From Micrococcales bacterium (GTDB taxonomy: Bacteria; Actinomycetota; Actinomycetes; S36-B12; UBA10799): 64,000 bases of DNA. The stretch covers positions 186,001-250,000 of the forward strand of contig JADJCR010000005.1 of assembly GCA_016703125.1 (NCBI GenBank), in the 5' to 3' direction. This document shows positions 9,091 through 16,980 of this stretch, one piece after another (position 1 is the first letter of the stretch; the number at the start of each line of letters is the position of its first letter). Position numbers and translations under genes: made by a program. The notes beneath the pieces were generated by a model. That model ran no database searches. It was not told the DNA's origin and saw only the letters and a program-made list of their open reading frames with translations.

Positions 9091-10039
9091 ATGGCTCTCC
9101 CGTCCGAGCCACCGTCCGCACCCACGACCCCGGCCGCGGACGGTGCGCGCGCCCATCACCATGACCACATGTCGACTCAGGCCTGGGCCTTGTTCGTGGC
9201 GATGTCGGTCATCTGGGGCCTGCCCTACCTCTTCATCAAGATCACCGTCGCCGAGGTCCCGCCGGCGGCCATGGTGCTGGGCCGCACTGCACTGGCACTG
9301 GTGGTGCTCCTCCCGTTGGCCCTGCACACCGGCGCACTCAGGCCGGCTCTGCGCCACTGGCGGCCCGCCGCCATCTTCGCAGTCCTGGAAATGGGCATCC
9401 CATGGGTGCTGCTGGGCCATGCCGAGGTGCGCATCTCCAGCGCACTGGCCGGCCTGCTGCTGGCCGCTGTGCCGATCATCGGGGCGGTCCTCACCGCCCT
9501 GCTCGGCGACCGCCGCAATCTGGCACCGGTACGGCTGACAGGGATGGGACTCGGGGTCATCGGCGTGGGGGCTCTGGTGGGATTCGACGCCCGCGGCGGA
9601 CATCTGGACCCGCTGAGCATCCTCGAGATGCTGACCGTGGCCGCGTGCTACGCCATCGCACCCATCATCATCGACCGACAGCAGAACCCGGCGCCGGCCC
9701 TGGGCACCATCACGGTCTCCGTGCTGATCGTGACGATCGCTTACTTGCCCCCGGGCGGTCCAGCGCTGGTGGCCGCCATGCCGCTGCAGGCAGCCACCAT
9801 CGGATCGCTGCTCGTTCTCGGATTGGTCTGCACGGCACTGGCCTTCATCCTGTTCTTCCGGCTCATCGCCGCGGCCGGGCCTGTGCGCGCGGTCGTGATC
9901 ACCTTCATCAACCCGGCCGTGGCCCTGGTGCTCGGCGTGCTGGTGTTGTCCGAGCAGGTCACCACGGGGATGCTCATCGGTTTCCCGCTGGTGATCGCCG
10001 GCTCCTGGCTGGCCACCCGGAGCGTCCCCCCGCGGCTGA
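9091..10039 (+). CDS. EamA/DMT-family membrane transporter; stop apparently lost by a 1-nt indel
   Basis: An inner-membrane permease of the drug/metabolite transporter superfamily with about ten hydrophobic helices and two EamA repeats. The first helix is AWALFVAMSVIWGLPYLFI and the last is LIGFPLVIAGSWLATRS. The substrate is unknown. ATG 9091 has an AGGA 8 nt upstream and gives a His-rich leader (HHHDH); ATG 9169 sits directly before the first helix and is equally possible. As read, the frame runs past the last helix to 10239, through a terminator and antisense to nrdJ. Removing one C from the six-C run at 10026-10031 puts the TGA at 10037-10039 in frame right after the last helix. That end is used here. 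Confidence 0.8.
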
Positions 10040-10045
10040 TCCGGC

Positions 10046-10092
10046 TTGAAAAAGGGAGGGCGACCCGTCTTCGTGGACCGAGCCGCCCTCCC
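10046..10092 (-). terminator. Rho-independent terminator of the nrdRJ operon
   Basis: A 9-bp perfect stem pairs GGGAGGGCG at 10054-10062 with CGCCCTCCC at 10084-10092 around a 21-nt loop. On the minus strand the stem is followed at once by a CTTTTTC tract (10049-10053 region). It lies 10 nt after the nrdJ stop, where a terminator for nrdRJ is expected. Confidence 0.85.
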
Positions 10093-10101
10093 CCGACTGT
10101 G

Positions 10102-12939
10102 TCAGCTGCAGCCGCTGGTAGAGCCGCAACCCTCGCACACGTAGCAGGAACCGGCCGGACGCATCTTGATGCCGCACGTCATGCACAGCGGCGCGTCGGC
10201 GGTCTTGCCGGTGATCGCTTCGAGCAGTTCAGCCGATGAGTGCACCGAACTCGGCACGCTCGTGGCGCCCAGCTTGCGTTCTGCCGTGGCCGGTCCGAGA
10301 TCTTCCTCGACAAGCTCCGGCGCGGCCGTCGGTGACTGCGCCGCGTGGCCGCCGGACTCGTTGAGTTGCTCGGCACGCTCCTCGGCGGTGAAGATGCCCA
10401 GCGCCGCACGCTTCTCGTAGGGCAGGTAGTCCAGCGCCAGCCGCCGGAAGATGTAGTCCATCATCGACTGCGCCATGCGGATGTCCGGGTCGTCGGTCAT
10501 CCCGGACGGCTCGAAGCGCATGTTGACGAACTTGGAGACGAACGCCTCCAGCGGAACGCCGTACTGCAGAGCGATCGAGGTGGCGATGGAGAACGCGTCC
10601 ATCACACCGGCCAGCGTCGAGCCTTGCTTGCCGAGTTTGAGGAACACCTCACCCAGGCCGTCGTCCGGGTAGGAACCGGCCGTCATGTAGCCCTCGGCGC
10701 CGCCGACGCTGAACGAGATGGTCTGGCTCGGACGGACCTTCGGCAGCCGCTTGCGCACCGGGCGGTGCTCGACGACCACCTCGGCGGGCGCGGCCTTCTT
10801 CTCAGCCTTCGCATCCGACAGCGGCTGGCCCACCTTGCAGTTGTCGCGATAGATCGCCAGCGCCTTCAGACCCATCTTCCAGCCCTGGAAGTAGATCTCC
10901 TCGACCTCTTCCACCGTGGCCGATTCCGGCATGTTGACCGTCTTGGAGATCGCGCCGGACAGGAACGGCTGGACCGCGCCCATCATCCGCACGTGACCCA
11001 TCGGGCTGATCGCGCGCTCACCCATCGCACAGTCGAACACCGGGTAGTGCTCGGGCTTGAGCCCGGGGGCGACCACAACACGTCCGTGCGTGGCGATGTA
11101 CTCCACGATGGCTTCGACGGTCTCCTCCGCATACCCGAGTTTGGCCAGCGCACGCGGGATCGTCTGGTTGACGATCTGCATCGACCCGCCACCGACCAGT
11201 TTCTTGAACTTCACCAGCGAGAAGTCCGGCTCGATGCCCGTGGTGTCGCAGTCCATCATGAAGCCGATGGTCCCGGTGGGTGCCAGCACGCTGGCCTGCG
11301 CGTTGCGCCAGCCGTTCGTGGCCCCGATGCTGTTGCCCTCCTCCCACATCTGGGAGGCCAGACGCAGGACGTCACCGTCCAGGGACGACACCGATCGCAC
11401 ACTGTCGGTCGCGGCGGCGTGCTTGCGCATCACACGGGCGTGCGCGGAAGCGTTGCGCGAGAAACCCTCGTACGGCCCGACCACGCCCGCCAGTTCCGCC
11501 GACCGCTTGTACGCGGCGCCGGTCATGAGGCTGGTGATGGACCCGGCCAGAGCCCGCCCCGCATCGGAGTCATAGGGCAGGCCGCAGGCCATGAGCAGCG
11601 CGCCCAGGTTGGCAAAGCCGATGCCGAGCTGGCGGTAATCACGCGTTGTCTGACCGATCGACTCCGTCGGGAAGTCGGCGAAGCAGATCGAGATGTCCAT
11701 CGCGGTGATGATCAGCTGCACGGCCTTGCCGAAGGTGGCGGCATCGAAACTGCCGTCCTCCTTGAGGAACTTCAGCAGGTTCAACGAGGCCAGGTTGCAC
11801 GAGGAGTTGTCCAGCGACATGTACTCCGAGCACGGGTTGGACGCCGTGATCCGCCCGGTCTCCGGGTTGGTGTGCCAGTCGTTGATGGTGTCGTCGTACT
11901 GGATGCCGGGGTCGGCGCAGGCCCACGCGGCCTCCGCCAGGCGGTGGAACAGGGCCTTGGCGTCGAGGGTCTCGATCACCTCGCCGTTGGTACGGGCCCG
12001 CAGACCGAACTCGTCGCGGGTCTCCACGGCCCGCATGAACTCGTCGGACACGCGCACGCTGTTATTGGCGTTCTGGTACTGGACGCTGGTGATGTCCTTG
12101 CCGCCGAGGTCCATGTCGAAGCCGGCGTCGCGCAGGACACGGATCTTCTCCTCCTCCTTGACCTTGGTCTCGATGAACTCCTCGATGTCCGGGTGGTCCA
12201 CGTCGAGCACGACCATCTTGGCCGCCCGCCGAGTGGCCCCGCCGGACTTGATGGTGCCGGCCGAGGCGTCGGCGCCGCGCATGAACGACACCGGACCCGA
12301 GGCGGTGCCGCCGGAGGAGCGCAGCAACTCCTTGCTCGAGCGGATGCGCGAGATGTTCAGCCCGGCGCCCGAGCCGCCCTTGAAGATCAGGCCCTCCTCG
12401 CGGTACCAGTTCAGGATCGAATCCATGGTGTCGTCGACCGACAGGATGAAGCAGGCGCTGACCTGCTGCGGGGAATTGGTCCCCACGTTGAACCACACCG
12501 GGGAGTTGAACGAGAAGACCTGGTTGAGCAGCATCCACGTCAGTTCGCGTTCGAACACCTCAGCGTCCTGCTCGGTGGCGAAGTACCCGTGCTGACGGCC
12601 CGCCTTGACGTAGGTCAGTACCACCCGGTCGATGAGTTGTTTGAGGCTCCACTCCCGCTGATCGGTGCCCAACGCCCCGCGGAAGTACTTCGTGGTCACG
12701 ATGGTCGAAGCATTGATCGACCAGAAGGACGGGAACTCGACCCCGCGCTGCTCGAAGACGACCTCGTCGGTCTTCCAGTTGGTCTGGAGCACGTCCCGGC
12801 GTTCCCACTCCACCTCGTCGTAGGGGTGCACGCCGGGGGTCGTGTACAGGCGCTCGATCGTCAGACCAGTGGTCTGCACGGTCACCTCGGAGCCCTTCGC
12901 ACCCGCCGTGCGAGCCCTGGGCATGGATTGGTCGGTCAT
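10102..12939 (-). CDS. nrdJ: Vitamin B12-dependent (class II) ribonucleoside-diphosphate reductase
   Basis: Reduces ribonucleotides to deoxyribonucleotides using adenosylcobalamin as radical source, so it works with or without oxygen. The 945-residue length fits the actinobacterial NrdJ group. Visible features are FSFNSPVWFNVG, QQVSACFILSV (first redox cysteine), FKGGSGAGLNISRIRSS, the catalytic loop NPCSEYMSLDNSSCNLASLN, and PTGTIGFMMDCDTTGIEPD. The C terminus carries paired cysteines (CMTCG, CYVCEGCGSTSGCS) that probably shuttle electrons to the active site. ATG 12939 has an AAGGAGGA ribosome binding site inside the end of nrdR and overlaps its stop as ATGA, so the two are translationally coupled. 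Regulation by NrdR through boxes upstream of nrdR is expected. Confidence 0.96.
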   Translation of the reverse strand: MTDQSMPRARTAGAKGSEVTVQTTGLTIERLYTTPGVHPYDEVEWERRDVLQTNWKTDEVVFEQRGVEFPSFWSINASTIVTTKYFRGALGTDQREWSLKQLIDRVVLTYVKAGRQHGYFATEQDAEVFERELTWMLLNQVFSFNSPVWFNVGTNSPQQVSACFILSVDDTMDSILNWYREEGLIFKGGSGAGLNISRIRSSKELLRSSGGTASGPVSFMRGADASAGTIKSGGATRRAAKMVVLDVDHPDIEEFIETKVKEEEKIRVLRDAGFDMDLGGKDITSVQYQNANNSVRVSDEFMRAVETRDEFGLRARTNGEVIETLDAKALFHRLAEAAWACADPGIQYDDTINDWHTNPETGRITASNPCSEYMSLDNSSCNLASLNLLKFLKEDGSFDAATFGKAVQLIITAMDISICFADFPTESIGQTTRDYRQLGIGFANLGALLMACGLPYDSDAGRALAGSITSLMTGAAYKRSAELAGVVGPYEGFSRNASAHARVMRKHAAATDSVRSVSSLDGDVLRLASQMWEEGNSIGATNGWRNAQASVLAPTGTIGFMMDCDTTGIEPDFSLVKFKKLVGGGSMQIVNQTIPRALAKLGYAEETVEAIVEYIATHGRVVVAPGLKPEHYPVFDCAMGERAISPMGHVRMMGAVQPFLSGAISKTVNMPESATVEEVEEIYFQGWKMGLKALAIYRDNCKVGQPLSDAKAEKKAAPAEVVVEHRPVRKRLPKVRPSQTISFSVGGAEGYMTAGSYPDDGLGEVFLKLGKQGSTLAGVMDAFSIATSIALQYGVPLEAFVSKFVNMRFEPSGMTDDPDIRMAQSMMDYIFRRLALDYLPYEKRAALGIFTAEERAEQLNESGGHAAQSPTAAPELVEEDLGPATAERKLGATSVPSSVHSSAELLEAITGKTADAPLCMTCGIKMRPAGSCYVCEGCGSTSGCS

Positions 12940-13469
12940 GTGTCCTCCTTCTGGACAACAGTGGCGAGGGCTCGTTTGTGCCCCTCGGTGATATCGATCC
13001 GCACTTTCCGGACACCGCTGCGCGGTGTGCTGGCCTTCAATGCGGCGATCTCCTGCTCGAAGTCCTCGAGCGAGTCGAACGCCTTGTACACCGACGCGAA
13101 ACGCAGGTAGGCGACCTCGTCGAGGTCGCGGAGGGGACCCAGGATGGTCAGCCCGATCTCGTGCGCCGGCACCTCCGCGCTGCCGACGTCCCGCAGCGTG
13201 TCCTCGACCTGCTGGGCCAGGACGGCGAGTTCGTCCTCGGAGACCGGCCGGCCCTGGCACGCCTTCCGGACGCCGCTGATGATCTTCTCGCGCCGGAACG
13301 GCTCCACCACGCCGGAGCGCTTCACCACGTTCAACGCGGCCACTTCAATGGTGGTGAAACGGCGCTGGCACGCCATGCATTGCCGACGGCGCCGCACGGC
13401 CGCGCCGTCGTCGGCCAGCCGGGAGTCGACGACCCGGGAGTCGTCGCTTCGGCAGAACGGGCAGTGCAT
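12936..13469 (-). CDS. nrdR: Transcriptional repressor NrdR
   Basis: An ATP/dATP-sensing zinc-ribbon repressor of ribonucleotide reductase genes, 177 residues. The N-terminal zinc ribbon is complete: Cys3 and Cys6 (MHCPFC) and Cys31 and Cys34 (QCMACQRRFTT). The ATP-cone follows from about residue 48 (VVKRSGVVEPFRREKIISGVRKAC, read here in parts). ATG 13469 gives the canonical MHCPFC start; a longer frame upstream is not conserved. The gene heads a two-gene operon with nrdJ and overlaps it by 4 nt. The 238 nt upstream contain two palindromic elements that resemble NrdR boxes, so autoregulation is likely. Confidence 0.95.
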   Translation of the reverse strand: MHCPFCRSDDSRVVDSRLADDGAAVRRRRQCMACQRRFTTIEVAALNVVKRSGVVEPFRREKIISGVRKACQGRPVSEDELAVLAQQVEDTLRDVGSAEVPAHEIGLTILGPLRDLDEVAYLRFASVYKAFDSLEDFEQEIAALKASTPRSGVRKVRIDITEGHKRALATVVQKEDT

Positions 13470-13572
13470 CTGGTCTCCAAACCTGGCGGGTGCCACGACC
13501 TCCGCGGGCCATCTACGCGGTGTGCTGTGGACGCGGCGGCGGATTTCCTGGGGACAACCTGTGCCGAGCCGA

Positions 13573-13618
13573 CCACAACCTGTGGATGAATCACATCGGT
13601 GTAAGTACTACATGTGGT
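13573..13618 (-). promoter_or_regulatory. Putative pair of NrdR boxes upstream of nrdRJ
   Basis: Two imperfect palindromes, CCACAACCTGTGG at 13573-13585 and ACTACATGTGGT at 13607-13618, lie with centres about 33 bp apart, near three helical turns. NrdR boxes are known as paired 16-bp palindromes of the ACAC...GTGT type at about this spacing. The match to consensus is only partial. The rest of 13470-13707 holds no recognisable gene. Confidence 0.35.
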
Positions 13619-13707
13619 GGCAACCGTATGCGCCTCACGCATTGCGCGCAAGCACTTCGGCGACAGTGTCGCGGCCTGTCCCATTCGCCCCATTCCAGAC
13701 CGGCGCG

Positions 13708-14163
13708 TCAGGAGCCGACCGGTAGCAGCAGGACCTCGCCGGCCTGGAGTTGATGCTCAGGGGAAAGACCGTTGAGGGAGCGGATCGCCTCGACCGTCGC
13801 GCGCGGGTCCGCCTGCGGCGTCCAGTCCTCAGCGATCGCCCACAGGGTGTCCCCCGCTGCGACCGTGCGGGCCGGATGGGCGACGGACTCCGGGGCCACC
13901 GCCGAAGCCGCGGCGGGCACTCGAGCGACCACGGATGTCGCCCCTTGCGAGATGGGGCCGCTCAAGAACAGCGTCGCCACGAAGGCGGTCACCATGGCCG
14001 CGACGAGCCGCCATGGGAACGCGTCGGTGACCGGCACTGGCACGTCACCGGTTGCCGGCTCCGGCGGGTGGACGGGTTCTCCGAGGCCGACCGCACGACC
14101 CCGGGTGCGCGCCCAGGGCAGGGATCCACGGACCATCCCGGGGGAAGCGCTGATGGTAGCCAT
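13708..14163 (-). CDS. chiZ: LysM-domain membrane protein, ChiZ-like, SOS-controlled
   Basis: A 151-residue protein with a cytoplasmic N terminus, one membrane helix at about 50-70 (LVAAMVTAFVATLFLSG) and an extracytoplasmic C-terminal LysM domain (TVAAGDTLWAIAEDW to AGEVLLLPVG) that should bind peptidoglycan. Its position between divergent lexA and downstream nrdR equals that of mycobacterial ChiZ (Rv2719c), an SOS-induced LysM protein that halts division. ATG 14163 follows a TAGGAG ribosome binding site by 5 nt; TTG 14178 is an in-frame upstream alternative. LexA boxes at 14181-14192 and 14198-14209 lie just before the start, consistent with LexA repression. Function is inferred from synteny and architecture. 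Confidence 0.75.
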   Translation of the reverse strand: MATISASPGMVRGSLPWARTRGRAVGLGEPVHPPEPATGDVPVPVTDAFPWRLVAAMVTAFVATLFLSGPISQGATSVVARVPAAASAVAPESVAHPARTVAAGDTLWAIAEDWTPQADPRATVEAIRSLNGLSPEHQLQAGEVLLLPVGS

Positions 14164-14180
14164 GATCACTCCTATCAATC

Positions 14181-14192
14181 GAACACACGTTC
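14181..14192. promoter_or_regulatory. LexA (SOS) box 1
   Basis: GAACACACGTTC matches the actinobacterial LexA consensus GAAC-N4-GTTC exactly. It is 18 nt upstream of the LysM gene start, on its promoter side. Confidence 0.85.
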
Positions 14193-14197
14193 TTCAT

Positions 14198-14209
14198 GAA
14201 CGCATGTTC
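14198..14209. promoter_or_regulatory. LexA (SOS) box 2
   Basis: GAACGCATGTTC is a second exact GAAC-N4-GTTC site, flanked as CATGAACGCATGTTCGATG. Its centre is 17 bp from that of box 1, so two LexA dimers could bind side by side. Confidence 0.85.
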
Positions 14210-14249
14210 GATGTCTACCAGAAGGGTGCGACACGTTTCCACAGATGTC

Positions 14250-14261
14250 GAACACATGTTT
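14250..14261. promoter_or_regulatory. LexA (SOS) box 3, on the lexA promoter
   Basis: CGAACACATGTTTG carries GAAC-N4-GTTT, one base off consensus. It overlaps the -35 hexamer of the proposed lexA promoter, as expected for autorepression. Confidence 0.75.
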
Positions 14262-14288
14262 GATATTCGGTCGGCAGCCCGCTAGCGT
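14260..14288 (+). promoter_or_regulatory. Predicted lexA promoter
   Basis: TTGATA at 14260-14265 and TAGCGT at 14283-14288 are separated by 17 bp, the usual sigma-70 spacing. The -10 lies about 48 nt before the lexA start. The overlap with LexA box 3 supports the assignment. Confidence 0.55.
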
Positions 14289-14336
14289 GACACCTGGAAC
14301 GGACGTTCGTCCGGGTCCACAGACGAGGAGGCTGAC

Positions 14337-15047
14337 ATGTCGCGAACCGCCCGCAGCGGGCAGGTGGACCCTGCTGGGGAACAGTCCGAAGTCGTTGAAC
14401 TCCCCGACGCCCCCGCCGGCGCCGATGGCCTCACCGAACGCCAGCGCCGCATCTTGGAAGAGATCAAGCACGCGGTGGAGACCCGCGGGTACCCGCCGTC
14501 GGTGCGCGAGATCGGCGAGGTCGTGGGCCTGACCAGCCCCTCGAGCGTGAACTACCAGCTCAAGGTGCTCGAGCGGAAGGGCTATCTGCGCCGGGATCCC
14601 CATCGGCCACGTGCCCTCGAGGTTCTCTCCCCCGGCGACATCGACGTGACCGGTAGTGGGGACGCCAAGCCGACACCGCGATACGTCCCCCTGATCGGCA
14701 GAATCGCTGCGGGCGGGCCCATCCTTGCCGAGCAGTCGGTGGAATCGGTCTTCCCGCTGCCCGCGGAACTCGTGGGCGACGGCGAGTTGTTCCTGCTCAA
14801 CGTCGTAGGCGAATCCATGGTGGAGGCAGCGATCTGCGACGGCGACTGGGTCGTGGTGCGCCGCCAACCCGATGCCGTGAACGGCGACATCGTCGCGGCG
14901 CTACTCGACGACGAGGCCACGGTGAAGACCTTCAAGCGCCGGGACGGAAACGTCTGGCTGCTGCCGCACAACCCCGCATTCGAACCCATCGACGGTTCCC
15001 AGGCCCAGATCCTGGGCAAGGTCGTCGCGGTCCTGCGCCGGATCTAG
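14337..15047 (+). CDS. lexA: SOS repressor LexA
   Basis: A 236-residue self-cleaving repressor of the DNA-damage response. The winged helix-turn-helix spans about 33-100 (LTERQRRILEEI, PPSVREIGEVVGLTSPSSV). The cleavage site Ala125-Gly126 lies in GRIAAGGPI, and the catalytic dyad is Ser160 (GESM) and Lys197 (ATVKTFK), all present, so RecA-stimulated autocleavage is expected. A GAGGAGG ribosome binding site precedes ATG 14337. An N-terminal extension of about 30 residues before the DNA-binding domain is common in actinobacteria. The gene is divergent from the LysM gene with three LexA boxes between them, and its end overlaps the convergent DinG-like gene by 4 nt. Confidence 0.97.
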   Translation: MSRTARSGQVDPAGEQSEVVELPDAPAGADGLTERQRRILEEIKHAVETRGYPPSVREIGEVVGLTSPSSVNYQLKVLERKGYLRRDPHRPRALEVLSPGDIDVTGSGDAKPTPRYVPLIGRIAAGGPILAEQSVESVFPLPAELVGDGELFLLNVVGESMVEAAICDGDWVVVRRQPDAVNGDIVAALLDDEATVKTFKRRDGNVWLLPHNPAFEPIDGSQAQILGKVVAVLRRI

Positions 15048-16951
15048 GTACTCAGGCCGGCATCGAGGCGGCGCAGGGCCTCGCACACCTTCGCGGTGTC
15101 GGTCATGAATGTGAACGGCGGCAGACTCCGGCGCAGGTAGCTGCCGTAGCGCCGATTCGCCAGCCGGCTGTCGAGGATCGCCACGACACCGCGGTCCTGC
15201 GTGGTCCGGATGAGCCTGCCAGCGCCCTGGGCGAGTGTCACGGCAGCCTGCGGAAGGGATACCTGCATCCATCCCGAGCCACCATGGGCGTCCACAGCGG
15301 CCTGTCGAGCGCTGACCACAGGATCGGTCGGCGGCGGGAACGGCAATTTGTCGATGACCACGAGGGTGCACGCCGCGCCAGGTACGTCGACCCCCTGCCA
15401 CAACCCCAGGGTCCCCACCAGGACACTGTCCTCCTGCTCGGAGAAGGACCGGATCAACGGACCCGTCGGCTCTCCCCGCTTCTGGACGATGAGGTCGCCG
15501 GGGACCACCGCACCAAGTGCATCGGCCATCGCCGCCACACCGGCCCAGGAGGCCATCAGCACCAGGGCACGGCCACCTGCTGCCACGACCAGATCGCAGG
15601 CGGTGCCGAGCGCCTGCGGGGTGGGCCAGCCGGGCCCCGGGGGCGCGAGCCGGTCCGGCACGAACAGGATCCCCTGCGCGGAGTAGTCGAACGGGCTGCC
15701 GACGTCCTGTCCCACCCACTCCCCTTTGCGCAGGCCGAGTTGCTCGGCGACCGTGGCGAACGACCCGCCGAGTTGCAGCGTGGCCGAGGTGAACACCGCC
15801 GCCCTCTCCCCGATGATCCCGTCGCGGACCACCCCGGAGACGTCGAGCGGAAGGACGACCAGGCGGTCGCGCCGGCGCCACATCACTCGCGACTCGTCGG
15901 CGGACAGCAGTTCACCTGCTGCATCGGCCACTTCCTCCACCCCGCCCAGGGCCCGCTGCCGCGCTGCAGCGTCCCCCTGCGTCAACCGCCGCAGGGCCGC
16001 CCCAGCGATGCTCGCGGCCTCCCGGACCGCCGTCAGAGCCTGCAGTACTGGCGCCGGCAGATCGGCCAGTCGCCGGCCCTCCGGCGCGTCCCACACCTGC
16101 AGTACGGTCTCGAGAGCGTCACCGCTGTCCAACAGGCGATCGGCCTCTTCGGCGCAGCCGGCTGCGCGGGTCCGCCGCGCCGCCCGCTGCACCGCCTCCA
16201 CACTCAACTCGTTGGTCGCCGCCCGTTGCAGGGCTGCCGGCAGGGCGTGGGCTTCATCGACGACTACGGCGTCGTGCTCCCCGACGATGGCCTCCTGCAC
16301 CGCGTTGAGTGCCAGCAGGGTGTGGTTGGTGACCACGATGTCAGCAGCACGCGCTTCGGCGATGGCCTTCTCAGCCCAGCACTGTTCGACGAAAGCGCAC
16401 CCCGAGCCGCGTGAGCACTCCAACGCGGTGACCGAGTAGGCACCCCACACCAGGCCCGAGACGTCCTCGAGTTCATCGCGATCCCCGGTCCCTGTGCGCC
16501 CTGCCCACGCCCGCACGCGCTCGGCCTGGCGTTCCAGTTCCGTGCGGTCGAGGGTTTGCTGATCGGCGTCCTCGCCGCCTGCGGTGCGGGCCAGGCACAG
16601 GTAGTTGCTCCGGCCTTTCAGGGTCGCGAAACGCACCTCGCGTGGCAACTCATCAGCCAGGGCCGCGACCACCCGCGGTAGGTCCCGTTCGACGAGCTGA
16701 TGCTGCAACGCCAGGGTGGCGGTGGCCACCACCACCCGCGATCTCCCCGGCTCGGCTGCGGCGGCATGCGCCACTGAGGGCACCAGATACCCCACCGACT
16801 TGCCCGTACCGGTGCCGGCCTGGATCAGCACGGTGCGCTGCGAGGACAGAGCGTCCGCCGTGAGTTGGACCATCTCCTGCTGCCCGGGGCGCCTGCTGCC
16901 GTGCAGGTCGCTGACCACCAGGTCGAGGAGGTGCTGCAGGTCCGAGGTCAC
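15044..16951 (-). CDS. dinG: DinG/XPD-type ATP-dependent DNA helicase
   Basis: A 635-residue superfamily 2 helicase. Walker A is AGTGTGKS at 45-52, the DEAH box is VVDEAHALP at about 227, and a C-terminal helicase half follows (VLMASWAGVAAM, SEQEDSVLVGTLGLWQGVDVPG, QGAGRLIRT). Four cysteines between motifs I and II (YLCLAR and ECSRGSGCAFVEQC) form the iron-sulfur cluster site of the XPD/DinG family, which acts in unwinding damaged or structured DNA. The gene is convergent with lexA and lies 29 nt downstream of hflX on the same strand. No LexA box was seen near its own start, so SOS control is not shown. Confidence 0.9.
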   Translation of the reverse strand: MTSDLQHLLDLVVSDLHGSRRPGQQEMVQLTADALSSQRTVLIQAGTGTGKSVGYLVPSVAHAAAAEPGRSRVVVATATLALQHQLVERDLPRVVAALADELPREVRFATLKGRSNYLCLARTAGGEDADQQTLDRTELERQAERVRAWAGRTGTGDRDELEDVSGLVWGAYSVTALECSRGSGCAFVEQCWAEKAIAEARAADIVVTNHTLLALNAVQEAIVGEHDAVVVDEAHALPAALQRAATNELSVEAVQRAARRTRAAGCAEEADRLLDSGDALETVLQVWDAPEGRRLADLPAPVLQALTAVREAASIAGAALRRLTQGDAAARQRALGGVEEVADAAGELLSADESRVMWRRRDRLVVLPLDVSGVVRDGIIGERAAVFTSATLQLGGSFATVAEQLGLRKGEWVGQDVGSPFDYSAQGILFVPDRLAPPGPGWPTPQALGTACDLVVAAGGRALVLMASWAGVAAMADALGAVVPGDLIVQKRGEPTGPLIRSFSEQEDSVLVGTLGLWQGVDVPGAACTLVVIDKLPFPPPTDPVVSARQAAVDAHGGSGWMQVSLPQAAVTLAQGAGRLIRTTQDRGVVAILDSRLANRRYGSYLRRSLPPFTFMTDTAKVCEALRRLDAGLST

Positions 16952-16980
16952 CGGTTCAGTCTGGCAGGCATGCGCCCCGG

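Noticed and set aside
10345..13110. 921-codon open frame on the plus strand across nrdJ
   Set aside because: Antisense shadow of nrdJ, with Arg/His/Gly-rich composition and no family resemblance.
13470..13707. Cobalamin riboswitch before nrdRJ
   Set aside because: No B12-box-like sequence was seen, and a B12-dependent reductase would not be expected to be shut off by B12.
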